This document shows, piece by piece, positions 34,745-42,905 of a DNA stretch of 64,000 bases. This DNA comes from Phaeocystidibacter luteus (GTDB lineage: Bacteria; Bacteroidota; Bacteroidia; Flavobacteriales; Schleiferiaceae): assembly GCF_008933115.1 (NCBI RefSeq), contig NZ_WBVO01000005.1, positions 124,001-188,000 on the forward strand. The letters are read 5' to 3'. The notes under the pieces are model-generated. The model did not search any database. It worked only from the letters and a program-made list of their open reading frames with translations, and was not told where the DNA came from. The stretch's first letter is position 1. Each line of letters begins with the position of its first letter. The position numbers and the translations under genes were made by a program.

Positions 34745-35908
34745 TTAGCGATTGCTGAACTTTCCTCGCCGAAGAGTATAGGTTTCTCCATCAATCTCGA
34801 TCGTATCGCCATTGCGCATGCGGGATAGATCGAAAATATCTTGATCGATGGTATGGACAGAACCCCTGGTTTCTCTGGCGAGGTCCAGGTACTGCGTATT
34901 AACGCCCAGCTGCGTACCGCATAATATGACACGAACAGGGCGACGGATTCGATTCATCAACCCATAATCGCGCATAGGTGAGAGGTTATCGGCGATGAGG
35001 ACGACCTCTCCGCAATGTCGACAAGATTGGATGCCTTTGAGCAATGCTTCAATATCATTTTCCATGACATCTCCTCCAGCGCCACCTGTCATACATGCTT
35101 GAACCGTTTCCAGAAGCTCCGTCATATTATCGGGCGATATCGTGTAGATTCCTCCCGTACGATTCGGACGCTTTCTACTGTTATGCATGTCGTCACCGTC
35201 GTTAAAGAAGACGAAGTTGAGGATGCGATTAGTTTCAAGATTTAACTTGAACCACATTAAGAGTTGGGCGGTATATGGCGACATACTTCCGGTAAGGTCA
35301 CAATGCACGTTCATCCTTACCCAATCCGGATTGCGGTCGAAAATTGCCTGAAGAAGCGTGTCCTCAGGCTCCTTAGCGCGATAGTTTAACATGTTTACAC
35401 TATCGAGCTGTTCGCGGATTTCTGCAAACGTCGAATACCGACTCATATCCGTATAGTAGAGGATAAACCCGTGAAACTGCTCTTTTGCGATATCTCGTTC
35501 CCTAGGCTCTACTTGCTCATAAACCTGCCATCGGATGCGTTCGTCGAAAAACAGATAATCGGCAACATCATGAAGCTTGCGCAGTCTTCGTCGGTTGAGA
35601 TCGCCCTGATCAAATTGCGGACTTGTTTTGTACTTGGTGTAGATGTACGTGATGCCGATCACGTAGTGCTTGCGAAGCTCGTCGCGCAGTGCCTGTTCCT
35701 GAAGGTTGTCCATGGCAAAATCCATCGGGACCTGAATAATCTTCACCCCTGTGAGATCCTCGGGGTCAAATGTAGGGACCTCCTGAGCGTTCCGCAGTAT
35801 GCGATTGAACTCCCGATCAAGGCGTCTGCCTTGGTTTTGGCCAAACGCAAATAGAGGAAGCGCACAGATGAGAAGAAATGAAAACAGGCGATTTACGGGC
35901 ATTTGCAT
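34745..35908 (-). CDS. Secreted von Willebrand factor A-like protein
   Basis: A 387-residue exported protein with a signal peptide (MPVNRLFSFLLICALPLFAFGQ). Residues about 190-340 look like a vWA domain: HCDLTGSMSPYTAQLLMWF carries a MIDAS-like D-x-T-G-S-M, NFVFFNDGDDMHNS follows, GGAGGDVMENDIEALLKGI is the second MIDAS-like loop, and EVVLIADNLSPMRDY resembles the D-G/N-x-P-x segment. The N-terminal 170 residues are charged and unrecognised. The true ligand and partner are unknown. No vWA-associated AAA ATPase gene is nearby. The start at 35908 is MQMPV; the second Met (35902) is equally possible. Confidence 0.65.
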   Translation of the reverse strand: MQMPVNRLFSFLLICALPLFAFGQNQGRRLDREFNRILRNAQEVPTFDPEDLTGVKIIQVPMDFAMDNLQEQALRDELRKHYVIGITYIYTKYKTSPQFDQGDLNRRRLRKLHDVADYLFFDERIRWQVYEQVEPRERDIAKEQFHGFILYYTDMSRYSTFAEIREQLDSVNMLNYRAKEPEDTLLQAIFDRNPDWVRMNVHCDLTGSMSPYTAQLLMWFKLNLETNRILNFVFFNDGDDMHNSRKRPNRTGGIYTISPDNMTELLETVQACMTGGAGGDVMENDIEALLKGIQSCRHCGEVVLIADNLSPMRDYGLMNRIRRPVRVILCGTQLGVNTQYLDLARETRGSVHTIDQDIFDLSRMRNGDTIEIDGETYTLRRGKFSNR

Positions 35909-36042
35909 GGCGTGAATGTAACGTACAAAGTTGAGAAATGTTACGAATACGGCAGTGTCGGATGATTCGGGCGTGAGGGGACCTGAGTTATATAGGTTGA
36001 TTGGAGCAAGCGGGGATCTGTTGACTCTGTGGAGTTGGAGGT

Positions 36043-36219
36043 GGGTTGCCCGGGGACGCTACCCGCGTCCCCACTCTTAAGTTAATCTCAATTTCTGACA
36101 TGAGTCGGATGATAAACGTTTACAAATGGGTAGTTTTTCACATTGACAATCGACTTTGAGATTCGTCGATTTTGTGAAGTGAGTCGTAACTTGAGAACGG
36201 GGCGGGGCTGACCAGCCCT
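36043..36219 (-). repeat. Intergenic palindromic element, copy D
   Basis: Core on the minus strand GTAAACGTTTAT (36123-36112) followed by CATCCGACTC as in copy C. Outer hairpin CCCGGGGACGCTACCCGCGTCCCC at the left (first 20 bases listed as CCCGGGGACGCTACCCGCGT), right end CGTAACTTGAGAACGGGGCG then GGGCTGACCAGCCC. It lies between two divergent genes (vWA-like and 36277 membrane protein). Confidence 0.75.
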
Positions 36220-36276
36220 ACAGAATCCTTAAACCCTTGAGGTATCCAAAATGACGAAACACGCAGTGGCAATCAC

Positions 36277-36663
36277 ATGACCAAGCTGTTCCATGAAACC
36301 GCGAAAAGACCGCGAAAAGAGTTTATCCGCCCGGCACTATACCTCCTTTTTGCCTCTCTGATAGTTCTGGTTCCCGGCGATATGGTGCATATCCCGTTTC
36401 CTCTTATCCTGATTGGGCTTCGTCCGCTGCAACTTGCCGGACTTACTGCCTTAGGTCTCTTGATCGCATCAGCTGCAAGACGCGGATATTATTCAAAAGC
36501 TCTATTTACAATAGGCGCAGTCAGCTTGCTTCTAGTGCAAGGGGTTGTCTATTACAGGGTACAAATGCTGGATATGGATTCTGCCATCTATGTGGCTACT
36601 TCCGCAATTTTCCTGACGGTATGGATGTATGTATTCGTACAGGTGTTCAGGTCAAAAACATGA
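36277..36663 (+). CDS. Small multi-pass membrane protein of unknown function
   Basis: A 128-residue protein with four hydrophobic segments: LYLLFASLIVLVPG (about 22-35), LQLAGLTALGLLIASAA (about 50-67), LFTIGAVSLLLVQGVVYY (about 75-92) and IYVATSAIFLTVWMYVFVQV (about 103-122), with a basic N-terminus. No family recognised. Its start lies 57 bases from intergenic element copy D. It converges with the DUF3078 gene with 6 bases between the stops. Confidence 0.6.
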   Translation: MTKLFHETAKRPRKEFIRPALYLLFASLIVLVPGDMVHIPFPLILIGLRPLQLAGLTALGLLIASAARRGYYSKALFTIGAVSLLLVQGVVYYRVQMLDMDSAIYVATSAIFLTVWMYVFVQVFRSKT

Positions 36664-36669
36664 TCGGAC

Positions 36670-37569
36670 TTAATCCTCCTTATACTTCCCAAAAGCATAG
36701 CTAATTCCCAATCCTAACACGCTTTTGAACTGCGTGCCCGGACTTGTAAAATCGCCCGAAACAGGGTCTGGGTTTTGAACCAGGATGTCATCATCGTAAA
36801 TCAAGTGCAAGTGCCAGCTTACAGTGATGTTTTCCCATGCCTGAAGAAGGAATATGGTCTCCCAGTTTACGTCGATGTTTTGTGGGTTCTCAACATAATT
36901 TGAGAAGAGATTCAAGTTTGAAGTAACGTCAAGTGTTGGGGTAATCGCCTTCGTATAAGAAGCGTTCAAAGAAGCACCAACTTCATTTCTAAGCGTACTA
37001 CCAGCGTCTACACCAAAAGCTCCTTTAGCAGAAAGTGAATCGTCGAGCACGTAGGTTTGCTTGAGTGTAACCGGAGAAACGTAAAGCGTAAAATCCTCTT
37101 GCTTGTAGGTGAAACCTAGACCAGCCGTGAGGTAACCAGGCGCCATGAACGTCGAAATTGGCTTTGTCGCCTCGCGGTTCTCAAAACCATCCACAAACTG
37201 AGTTCTGAAGTTCAAAAAGGCAGATGTTCTCCACGTTTTCTTTTCGTTGATATTGCGATCCAAACGCGTGGTATACTCCAAGTTGTCACCTGTCTTCAAG
37301 GCGCTGCTGCCCTGGTAGTTCACCGCGTAAGTTGCGCTGAAGGTGTTCGCCCAAGTCCAATCTTCATTTTCAAAATCAGCCGCCTGGCGAATCAATGCAC
37401 TTAGGTTCAAACTGTTCTCACCACCCGCATTCCAGTTGGTTAGGGAGGTCTGACTCATAGAGAAAGAGTACAATCCAGCATAAGTCCAGTTAGAGGATTT
37501 AGTGGAATCTGCATCTTGAGCCGTGACAACAAAAGGAAGAATCAATAAAGAAAGTAGAAGCTTCTTCAT
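36670..37569 (-). CDS. DUF3078 outer-membrane beta-barrel protein
   Basis: A 299-residue exported protein with a signal peptide (MKKLLLSLLILPFVVTAQ). The DUF3078 hallmarks are near the start of the mature part: SNWTYAGLYSFSMSQTSLTNW and NAGGENSLNLSALI (parts of residues 26-62). The remainder is a run of amphipathic strands (for example TYAVNYQG, RTSAFLNFRTQF, FTLYVSPVTLKQTY) ending in LGLGISYAFGKYKED, typical of an outer-membrane barrel of Bacteroidota. Function unknown. Single gene. Confidence 0.88.
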   Translation of the reverse strand: MKKLLLSLLILPFVVTAQDADSTKSSNWTYAGLYSFSMSQTSLTNWNAGGENSLNLSALIRQAADFENEDWTWANTFSATYAVNYQGSSALKTGDNLEYTTRLDRNINEKKTWRTSAFLNFRTQFVDGFENREATKPISTFMAPGYLTAGLGFTYKQEDFTLYVSPVTLKQTYVLDDSLSAKGAFGVDAGSTLRNEVGASLNASYTKAITPTLDVTSNLNLFSNYVENPQNIDVNWETIFLLQAWENITVSWHLHLIYDDDILVQNPDPVSGDFTSPGTQFKSVLGLGISYAFGKYKED

Positions 37570-37630
37570 GCTTTAGGGGTTTGATTTTGATGGGCGAAAG
37601 ATACGAATGAATTGAGAACCAAGGCGACGC

Positions 37631-37668
37631 AAAAAAGGCTCCCAAGACATCTAGTGGCAAAGGAGCCT
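37631..37668 (-). terminator. Terminator after the enoyl-CoA hydratase gene
   Basis: On the minus strand AGGCTCC (37668-37662) pairs with GGAGCCT (37642-37636) and runs into TTTTTT. It lies 25 bases after the hydratase stop. Confidence 0.78.
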
Positions 37669-37693
37669 CTTATGGGTGTATAAAGAAGGGTGG

Positions 37694-38467
37694 TTACTTC
37701 TTGCTTTTGAACTTATTGATGGCGTTTCGCGTGAAGTCACTCAACACAAGTCTGCCTGAAATTGCAGCGCGCTCCGCGAGCAGTTGATCCCAGTCTTCAG
37801 TGCCGCGCCAGAAGGTCTTCTTCAACTCTGCCATAGCTTCTGGGTTTGAAGACGAGAGTTTTGCAACGAGTTCTTCGATAGCGGCGTCCATAGCATCTAC
37901 ATTGTCGTAGATGTCGGTATACAAGCCACGCATGTGTGCCCATTCAGCCGTACGCCATTCTGTTGCATCGATTGCCAGTTCGTTCATTCCGCTTACGCCG
38001 ATTTTGCGCTCTACAGCCGGACCAACAACGAAGGGTCCGATTCCAATTGCCAGCTCACTCAGCTTCACTGCTGCGAATTTTGTCGCGAAGCAATAATCTA
38101 CGGATGACGCGAGTCCGACACCGCCACCTACAGCTTTGCCCTGAACACGTCCTATGATGAACTTTGGACATTTTCTCATGGCGTTAATTACGTTGGCGAA
38201 GCCTGAGAAGAAGATTTTACCGGTATCGAGATTGTCAATGCTGATGAGCTCGTCGAAACTTGCACCCGCGCAGAATGCGCGATCTCCGGCTGAACGTAGA
38301 ACTATAACGAGAACCTCGTCATCCTTGCCCAATTGGGTAATTGTTTCTGCTAATGTTGATAGAACTTTACCTGGTAAGCTGTTGCTCAATGGGTGATGAA
38401 ACTCAACATGAGCAACACCGCCTTCTCTGTGTACATCAACTCCACCTTGGTCTACTGCGTCTGTCAT
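37694..38467 (-). CDS. Enoyl-CoA hydratase/isomerase family protein (possible PaaF-like hydratase)
   Basis: A 257-residue crotonase-fold enzyme. The first oxyanion-hole segment is DRAFCAGASFDELI (about 62-75) and the second RVQGKAVGGGVGLASSVDYC (about 105-124). The position usually holding the second catalytic Glu reads LSELAIGIGPFVVGPAV (about 135-152), somewhat unlike canonical hydratases, so chemistry is uncertain. It lies 11 bases downstream of an ABM-domain gene and near paaZ; because the main paa operon here has only paaG, this could supply the PaaF step (2,3-dehydroadipyl-CoA hydration). That is inference from context. Confidence 0.8.
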   Translation of the reverse strand: MTDAVDQGGVDVHREGGVAHVEFHHPLSNSLPGKVLSTLAETITQLGKDDEVLVIVLRSAGDRAFCAGASFDELISIDNLDTGKIFFSGFANVINAMRKCPKFIIGRVQGKAVGGGVGLASSVDYCFATKFAAVKLSELAIGIGPFVVGPAVERKIGVSGMNELAIDATEWRTAEWAHMRGLYTDIYDNVDAMDAAIEELVAKLSSSNPEAMAELKKTFWRGTEDWDQLLAERAAISGRLVLSDFTRNAINKFKSKK

Positions 38468-38478
38468 TATTCTCGCTT

Positions 38479-38805
38479 TTATTTTCTTCTGAAATCGTCG
38501 AAATGTTCAATCTTACAAATCACGGTGCGATAAGCATCGTACCATCGAGCGTGACCTTCGGCTTTTGCGGCCTTATGAAGCTTGTTGTGTTTCCATTCTT
38601 CGATGGCTTTCACATTCCTCCAATAGCTGATAAAGATGCCGTCTTTGCCGGTCCTTGCTACATCAAACCCTATGAACCCTTCAATTGTTGAAACCTCCTT
38701 CATTGTGGCGTCATCCATTTCGGGATATCCTTCCGGTGCGGGATCCACCTCACGCTCCGAAATAAAGAGTACGGCGTATGCGGGTTTTTCGGGTAGGTTG
38801 TTCAC
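38479..38805 (-). CDS. Antibiotic biosynthesis monooxygenase (ABM) domain protein
   Basis: A 108-residue dimeric alpha/beta-barrel-type protein. Typical parts are YAVLFISEREVDP (strand 1), IEGFIGFDVARTGKDGIFIS (about 41-60) and SYWRNVKAIEEWKHNKLHKAA (about 60-80), the W-x-x-x-x-x-x-x-W-x-x-x-x-x-H pattern of ABM proteins. Members act as cofactor-free monooxygenases or haem-degrading enzymes, and many have no known role. It starts the pair with the enoyl-CoA hydratase gene. The adjacent REP/transposase region separates it from paaZ upstream. Confidence 0.85.
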   Translation of the reverse strand: MNNLPEKPAYAVLFISEREVDPAPEGYPEMDDATMKEVSTIEGFIGFDVARTGKDGIFISYWRNVKAIEEWKHNKLHKAAKAEGHARWYDAYRTVICKIEHFDDFRRK

Positions 38806-38944
38806 AGGTTCAATAATTAGTGAGATGCTAAGGTAGGGGGAGCGCGTGAAGGTTCAAAGGGGAATCTGAATCGAATCGCGCGTGAAGGTCGCGGAGAGGT
38901 GTTTGAACCACCCCGCTGGGGTTAGGGCGCCGTGTGCAATTAAA

Positions 38945-39168
38945 CCCCTCGGGTTGCATCCGCTGCGCGGATTTACCCGAGGCTATTGGAATGACCACCT
39001 CCGGTGGAAGTGGTTGCGTTCGCGAATTCGCCACGATTTCATTAATGGCCCAGGAAGGGCCTGTTCTCCATTAGCCCGGGGGTTCAAACCCCGGGTGTGG
39101 AGTGACAATTTGTGGCAGTGGCCCCAGCGGGGCCTGTTATATATAGCAGGGTAGTTTTAATCCAATGC
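38945..39168 (+). repeat. REP-like repeat, copy 1
   Basis: Contains nested stem CTCGGGT-TGC-ATCCGC/GCGGAT-TT-ACCCGAG, CACCTCCGGTGG, GGCCCAGGAAGGGCC, CCCGGGGGTTCAAACCCCGGG (listed in halves CCCGGGGG and CCCCGGG) and GGCCCCAGCGGGGCC. Ends GTAGTTTTAATCC. Positions 38880-38944 add another small ACCCCGCTGGGGT hairpin. Confidence 0.85.
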
Positions 39169-39192
39169 TATTAATTCGAGGATAGCTCTACC

Positions 39193-39642
39193 TCAATCCC
39201 CAAATACATACCTATCCTCATATTCTACCTGATAGTCCACCAACCATTTGAGGTATTCCTCCTCGAAATTATGAGTCTCGTGATGTTTGACTTGGTTCTC
39301 GATGTAATTTTTAACGCGAGCTACGTGGGATGCAGAAATTGAGAAAGCACCATATCCTTGCTGCCACTGTAAGATGTGGCCGTATTTTTCATTTATTCTC
39401 TTTGATGTTCTCCCTTTAGCCTTACCAATGACTTCACTTATCAATACGGGGGATTTGATTCTCAGTAGCATGTGAACGTGATTCGGCATTGCAAAAATTG
39501 AAACGGTTCCCACCCCGAGTTCTTTTGCAACACTAATTAAGAGGCTCTCGACCTCCAATTTTATGGATGGGGTTATTTGATGGTTGCGATACTTGGTTGA
39601 CCACACAGCATGTATGTACACTGAGGTGAATGAATTGCCCAT
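39193..39642 (-). CDS. REP-associated tyrosine transposase (IS200/IS605-like Y1 family, RAYT)
   Basis: A 149-residue single-strand DNA transposase of the Y1 (TnpA_REP) type. SVYIHAVWSTKYRNHQI begins the fold, the HUH metal motif is in FAMPNHVHMLLRI (His-Val-His, about residues 51-60), LQWQQGYGAFSIS is highly typical, and the catalytic Tyr is likely in VKNYIENQVKHHE near residue 116. The protein is complete. It is framed by REP-like repeats in direct orientation, the expected arrangement for an active or recently active RAYT. It is transcribed in the same direction as paaZ and the ABM gene. Confidence 0.92.
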   Translation of the reverse strand: MGNSFTSVYIHAVWSTKYRNHQITPSIKLEVESLLISVAKELGVGTVSIFAMPNHVHMLLRIKSPVLISEVIGKAKGRTSKRINEKYGHILQWQQGYGAFSISASHVARVKNYIENQVKHHETHNFEEEYLKWLVDYQVEYEDRYVFGD

Positions 39643-39753
39643 TGGATTATGATTTGGTAATCACAATTTGACAATTCGGAATGGAAACATGCCGAATCTC
39701 ACCGTGGAAATTGCAAAAACCCCGCCGGGGTTGATGTTCGGGTTGGGATCGTC

Positions 39754-39977
39754 CCCCTCGGGTTGCATCCGCTGCGCGGATTTACCCAAGGCTATTGGAA
39801 TGACCACCTCCGGTGGAAGTGGTTGCGTTCGCGAATTCGCCACGATTTCATTAACGGCCCTGGAAGGGCCTGTTCTCCATTAGCCCGGGGTTTCAAACCC
39901 CGGGTGTGGAGTGACAATTTGTGGCAGTGGCCCCAGCGGGGCCTGTTATATATAGCAGGGTAGTTTTAACCCAATGC
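39754..39977 (+). repeat. REP-like repeat, copy 2
   Basis: Matches copy 1 over its whole 224-base length with about six single-base differences seen by eye (for example ACCCAAG for ACCCGAG, CGGCCCTGG for TGGCCCAGG). Located 809 bases after copy 1, on the other side of the transposase gene. Confidence 0.85.
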
Positions 39978-39998
39978 GGAATTGTACACCGTTAATTG

Positions 39999-40118
39999 AA
40001 TTCGCTACGATTTCATGAATGGCCCTAGAAGGGCCTATTCTCCATTAGCCCGGGCTTTCAAACCCCGGGCGTGGAGTGACAATTGCGGTAGTGGCCCCAG
40101 CGGGGCCTATTTTTATTT
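39999..40118 (+). repeat. REP-like repeat, partial copy 3
   Basis: Repeats only the right half: ATTCGCTACGATTTCATGAA, TGGCCCTAGAAGGGCC, CCCGGGCTTTCAAACCCCGG and GTGGCCCCAGCGGGGCC. It is more diverged than copies 1 and 2, and lies just before the paaZ stop. Confidence 0.75.
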
Positions 40119-40150
40119 ACGCGGTGGCATTAAGCCCGCGCTAAACTCAA

Positions 40151-42202
40151 TCACATCGACTGATCAATTTTCTTCACCATAGTCAAAATAGTGGCTATCG
40201 CAACAGTCTCCTCCTCATCGTCGTAGACCTCAACATTGAATTTCACAATGCCCTTGGCAACGTCGTCTTCCGACCGCTTTTCCTGATCTATTTTTTCTTT
40301 CACCGTGAACTTCACACCAATGGTAGTTCCCGGGTACACCGGTTTTGTGAAACGCGCTTCGTCGATTCCGTAATTTAGTAGAACCGGACCTTTTTTCGCC
40401 TCCACGAATAGGCCAGCAGCCTTGCTTAGAATGAAGTATCCATGCGCCACTCGGCCTTCGAAAATGGTTCCCTCCAACGAGGTTTCGTCCATGTGCGCGT
40501 AGAAGTTATCACCGCTTACATTCGCGAAGTTTACAATATCAGTTACAGTAACCGTATGCTTAGCCGTGTAGACCGTCTCACCAACTGATAGCTCTTCGAA
40601 GTGCTTGCGGAAGACGTGCTTGTCAGCCTCTGGACGAGAAGCTCCAGGTTGATAGGTCTGCGTAATTTCTGTGATCGTGTCCGGGTGTCCCTGAATAGCC
40701 GTGCGTTGCAAGTAGTGCAGAATTCCGCGCTTTCCACCCATCTCTTCGCCGCCTCCAGCTCTACCCGGACCTCCATGGGTGAGGAGTGGCATCGGAGAAC
40801 CGTGTCCCGTAGATTCCTTAGCACACTTTTCATTTAGTACGAGAATACGTCCATGCATATGCGCGGCGTTTACCGTGAAGTCACGTGCCTCCTTGTCGTC
40901 TCCTGTAACAATGGAAGAAACAAGTGATCCCTTACCTAAATTCGCAATTTCAACCGCTTCATCAAGGTCCTTGTACGGCATCAATGTAGATACTGGACCA
41001 AAGGCCTCGATATTGTGTGCCTCGAGTACTTCGAATGGCTTATCGTTACGGAAGAGGATTGGCGACATGAAGGCTCCTTTCTCAGCATCAGCTCCTATGA
41101 GATTCAGCTCTTTATCCTTTCCACCGTATACCGTTTCCATAGCGGCCGACATTTTCTCAACCGCCGCCATTACACGTTCAACTTGAAGCTTGGTTGCAAG
41201 CGCTCCCATCCGTACTCCTTCTTGACGAGGGTCGCCGATAGTCGTTTTATCTAGGCGCTGAGCAATTCCAATCTGTACATCTTCCATGTATTTTTCTGGC
41301 ACGATGATACGTCGAACCGCGGTACATTTCTGACCCGCCTTAACCGTAATCTCTTTGGAAACTTCTTTGATGTAGAGGTCGAATTCCGGAGTGCCAGGTG
41401 CCGCAGCCTCTCCTAAAACGGAGGCGTTGAGTGAATCAGCTTCTAGGTTGAACGTAACGCCTCTTTCCAGAATCTGCGGACTAGCTTGAAGCTTTTTTCC
41501 GGTTGCCGCCGAACCCGTGAAGGTGACGGTATCGCCTAGCTCTACATGATCGAGAATTCCTCGTCCCAGGCCAGTAATGAGCTGTAAGCTTCCTTCTGGA
41601 AGAATCTTAGAGGCAATGATTTCACGAACGACAACCTCAGTGAGGTAAGAGGTATATTCTGATGGCTTCACTACCGCAGGAACACCGGCCATTAGGTTTA
41701 CGGCAATCTTCTCCAACATGCCCCAAACAGGGAAGTTGAAAGCGTTGATGTGTACTGCAACACCGCGTTTTGGAACCATAATATGGTGACCAATAAAGGT
41801 TCCATTTCGACTTAGCCCTGCGGCTTCTCCATCAACGTAATAAGGTAGGTCCGGAAACTGTCGGCGCAATGAGGCATTGGCAAAGAGGTTACCAATTCCT
41901 CCTTCAATATCAATCCATGAATCAATTTTGGTAGCACCTGTTTTATAGCTCACTTCATAGAACTTGTCCTTGATTTTCATCAAGTGCAACGCGAGCGCCT
42001 TGAGCATTCTGCCACGCTCCTGGAAGGTCATTTTTCTCAGTGCTGGTCCGCCTTTTTCGCGTCCATATTCAAGCACTTGTTTGTAGTCGATTCCAGCAGA
42101 AGAAACAATGCCGATTTCGTCTCCAGTAATTGCATCGGTAGCCAATAATTCCTGGCCTTCACCGCTTACCCATTCACCGGCAACGTAGTTCTGTATAGTC
42201 AT
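40151..42202 (-). CDS. paaZ: Bifunctional oxepin-CoA hydrolase / 3-oxo-5,6-dehydrosuberyl-CoA semialdehyde dehydrogenase
   Basis: A 683-residue fusion acting in phenylacetate breakdown: it opens the oxepin-CoA ring and oxidises the resulting aldehyde. Residues about 1-520 are the aldehyde dehydrogenase part, with HINAFNFPVWGMLEKI, the base Glu region NLEADSLNAS and catalytic Cys in KAGQKCTAVRRI near 295. Residues about 535-683 are the MaoC-type enoyl-CoA hydratase part, with the dyad segment DNFYAHMDETSLEG...GRVAHGYFILS. Both halves are complete and their order matches E. coli PaaZ. It is separated from the main paa operon by about 14 kb. TACCTTTA, a near match to the promoter element, lies 28 bases upstream. 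Confidence 0.96.
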   Translation of the reverse strand: MTIQNYVAGEWVSGEGQELLATDAITGDEIGIVSSAGIDYKQVLEYGREKGGPALRKMTFQERGRMLKALALHLMKIKDKFYEVSYKTGATKIDSWIDIEGGIGNLFANASLRRQFPDLPYYVDGEAAGLSRNGTFIGHHIMVPKRGVAVHINAFNFPVWGMLEKIAVNLMAGVPAVVKPSEYTSYLTEVVVREIIASKILPEGSLQLITGLGRGILDHVELGDTVTFTGSAATGKKLQASPQILERGVTFNLEADSLNASVLGEAAAPGTPEFDLYIKEVSKEITVKAGQKCTAVRRIIVPEKYMEDVQIGIAQRLDKTTIGDPRQEGVRMGALATKLQVERVMAAVEKMSAAMETVYGGKDKELNLIGADAEKGAFMSPILFRNDKPFEVLEAHNIEAFGPVSTLMPYKDLDEAVEIANLGKGSLVSSIVTGDDKEARDFTVNAAHMHGRILVLNEKCAKESTGHGSPMPLLTHGGPGRAGGGEEMGGKRGILHYLQRTAIQGHPDTITEITQTYQPGASRPEADKHVFRKHFEELSVGETVYTAKHTVTVTDIVNFANVSGDNFYAHMDETSLEGTIFEGRVAHGYFILSKAAGLFVEAKKGPVLLNYGIDEARFTKPVYPGTTIGVKFTVKEKIDQEKRSEDDVAKGIVKFNVEVYDDEEETVAIATILTMVKKIDQSM

Positions 42203-42272
42203 GATTGAGCCTTTTCTTTTTGAGGGGAGTAAAGGTAAGGATTATGAATCATGAGCAATGCCTCTTCATTGC

Positions 42273-42902
42273 TCACCACAAATGATATCCAAACCCAAAT
42301 AAGTAGTATTCATTGAAGTAACCATATGGTTGAGGCAATATACCTCGACCCGCCTGTATCGATAGCCGATACGACTCCGCCTTATAGACAAATCCCAAAT
42401 AGGGAATGACATCTATCCCGTTCGATCTTCCTTCTTCACGTATAGGGCTATCTGCAGGGCCGTTAATAATCTCAACTAGAGTAAGTTGTACGTCCAACCC
42501 TCCCATGATATGACCACCATATCCTTTGAGGATTCTCACGTTAAAGTCGACAGGAATATTCAAGTTGTGCATGGTTCGGCTATCCATTGAATCGCCGCGT
42601 CTTCCAAGCATCGAGTATCGCACTCCAACTGCCCAATTGAAGGCGTCATCATACTTAGAGAAATTCTCTTCGTAAACGACCCCAACATTGAACCCATGCC
42701 TCGTTCCGCCAATCCTCCAGTCATCATCTGAGAATTGAAAAGCTGGTTGATATCCGCCAAAGACGTAGAGCTGGGTAATGTGTACGGGTACTCTTTCTTG
42801 TTGATTTTGAAACGCAAAGTCCTTCTCTTGGCCAAAAAGGGGCATGGACACGACTGCGCTTAGTCCCGAAATGAATAAGATATGTAACCGGGTCAATTTC
42901 AA
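42273..42902 (-). CDS. Exported beta-barrel-like protein of unknown function
   Basis: A 209-residue protein with a signal peptide (MKLTRLHILFISGLSAVVSMPLFGQ). The mature part has alternating aromatic strands (LYVFGGYQPAFQF, FNVGVVYEENF, WAVGVRYSM, PYLGFVYKAE) and ends YYLFGFGYHLW with a terminal aromatic, as outer-membrane barrels do. No named family. It is the last gene of a three-gene leftward unit (lipoprotein, larger barrel protein, this), 3 bases after the preceding gene. Confidence 0.6.
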   Translation of the reverse strand: MKLTRLHILFISGLSAVVSMPLFGQEKDFAFQNQQERVPVHITQLYVFGGYQPAFQFSDDDWRIGGTRHGFNVGVVYEENFSKYDDAFNWAVGVRYSMLGRRGDSMDSRTMHNLNIPVDFNVRILKGYGGHIMGGLDVQLTLVEIINGPADSPIREEGRSNGIDVIPYLGFVYKAESYRLSIQAGRGILPQPYGYFNEYYLFGFGYHLW

Positions 42903-42905
42903 CGC

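Larger units (their letters stand above)
38945..40118. mobile_element. REP element cluster with its tyrosine transposase (RAYT)
   Basis: Two near-identical 224-base repeats in direct orientation flank a REP-type transposase gene, and a third partial copy follows. The repeats are rich in GC hairpins, the usual substrate of RAYT enzymes. The whole block sits between paaZ and the ABM-enoyl-CoA hydratase pair, all on the minus strand. Confidence 0.75.

Noticed and set aside
38882-39154. Plus-strand frames in REP copies 1 and 2 (also 39763-39963)
   Set aside because: The two frames are identical only because the repeat is duplicated, and consist of hairpin arms (for example RACSPLARGFKPRV), a known kind of false gene in REP sequences.
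38945-40118. Possible CRISPR array
   Set aside because: The repeats are 224 bases long, there are only three, spacing is irregular and no cas gene is near; a RAYT gene explains them.
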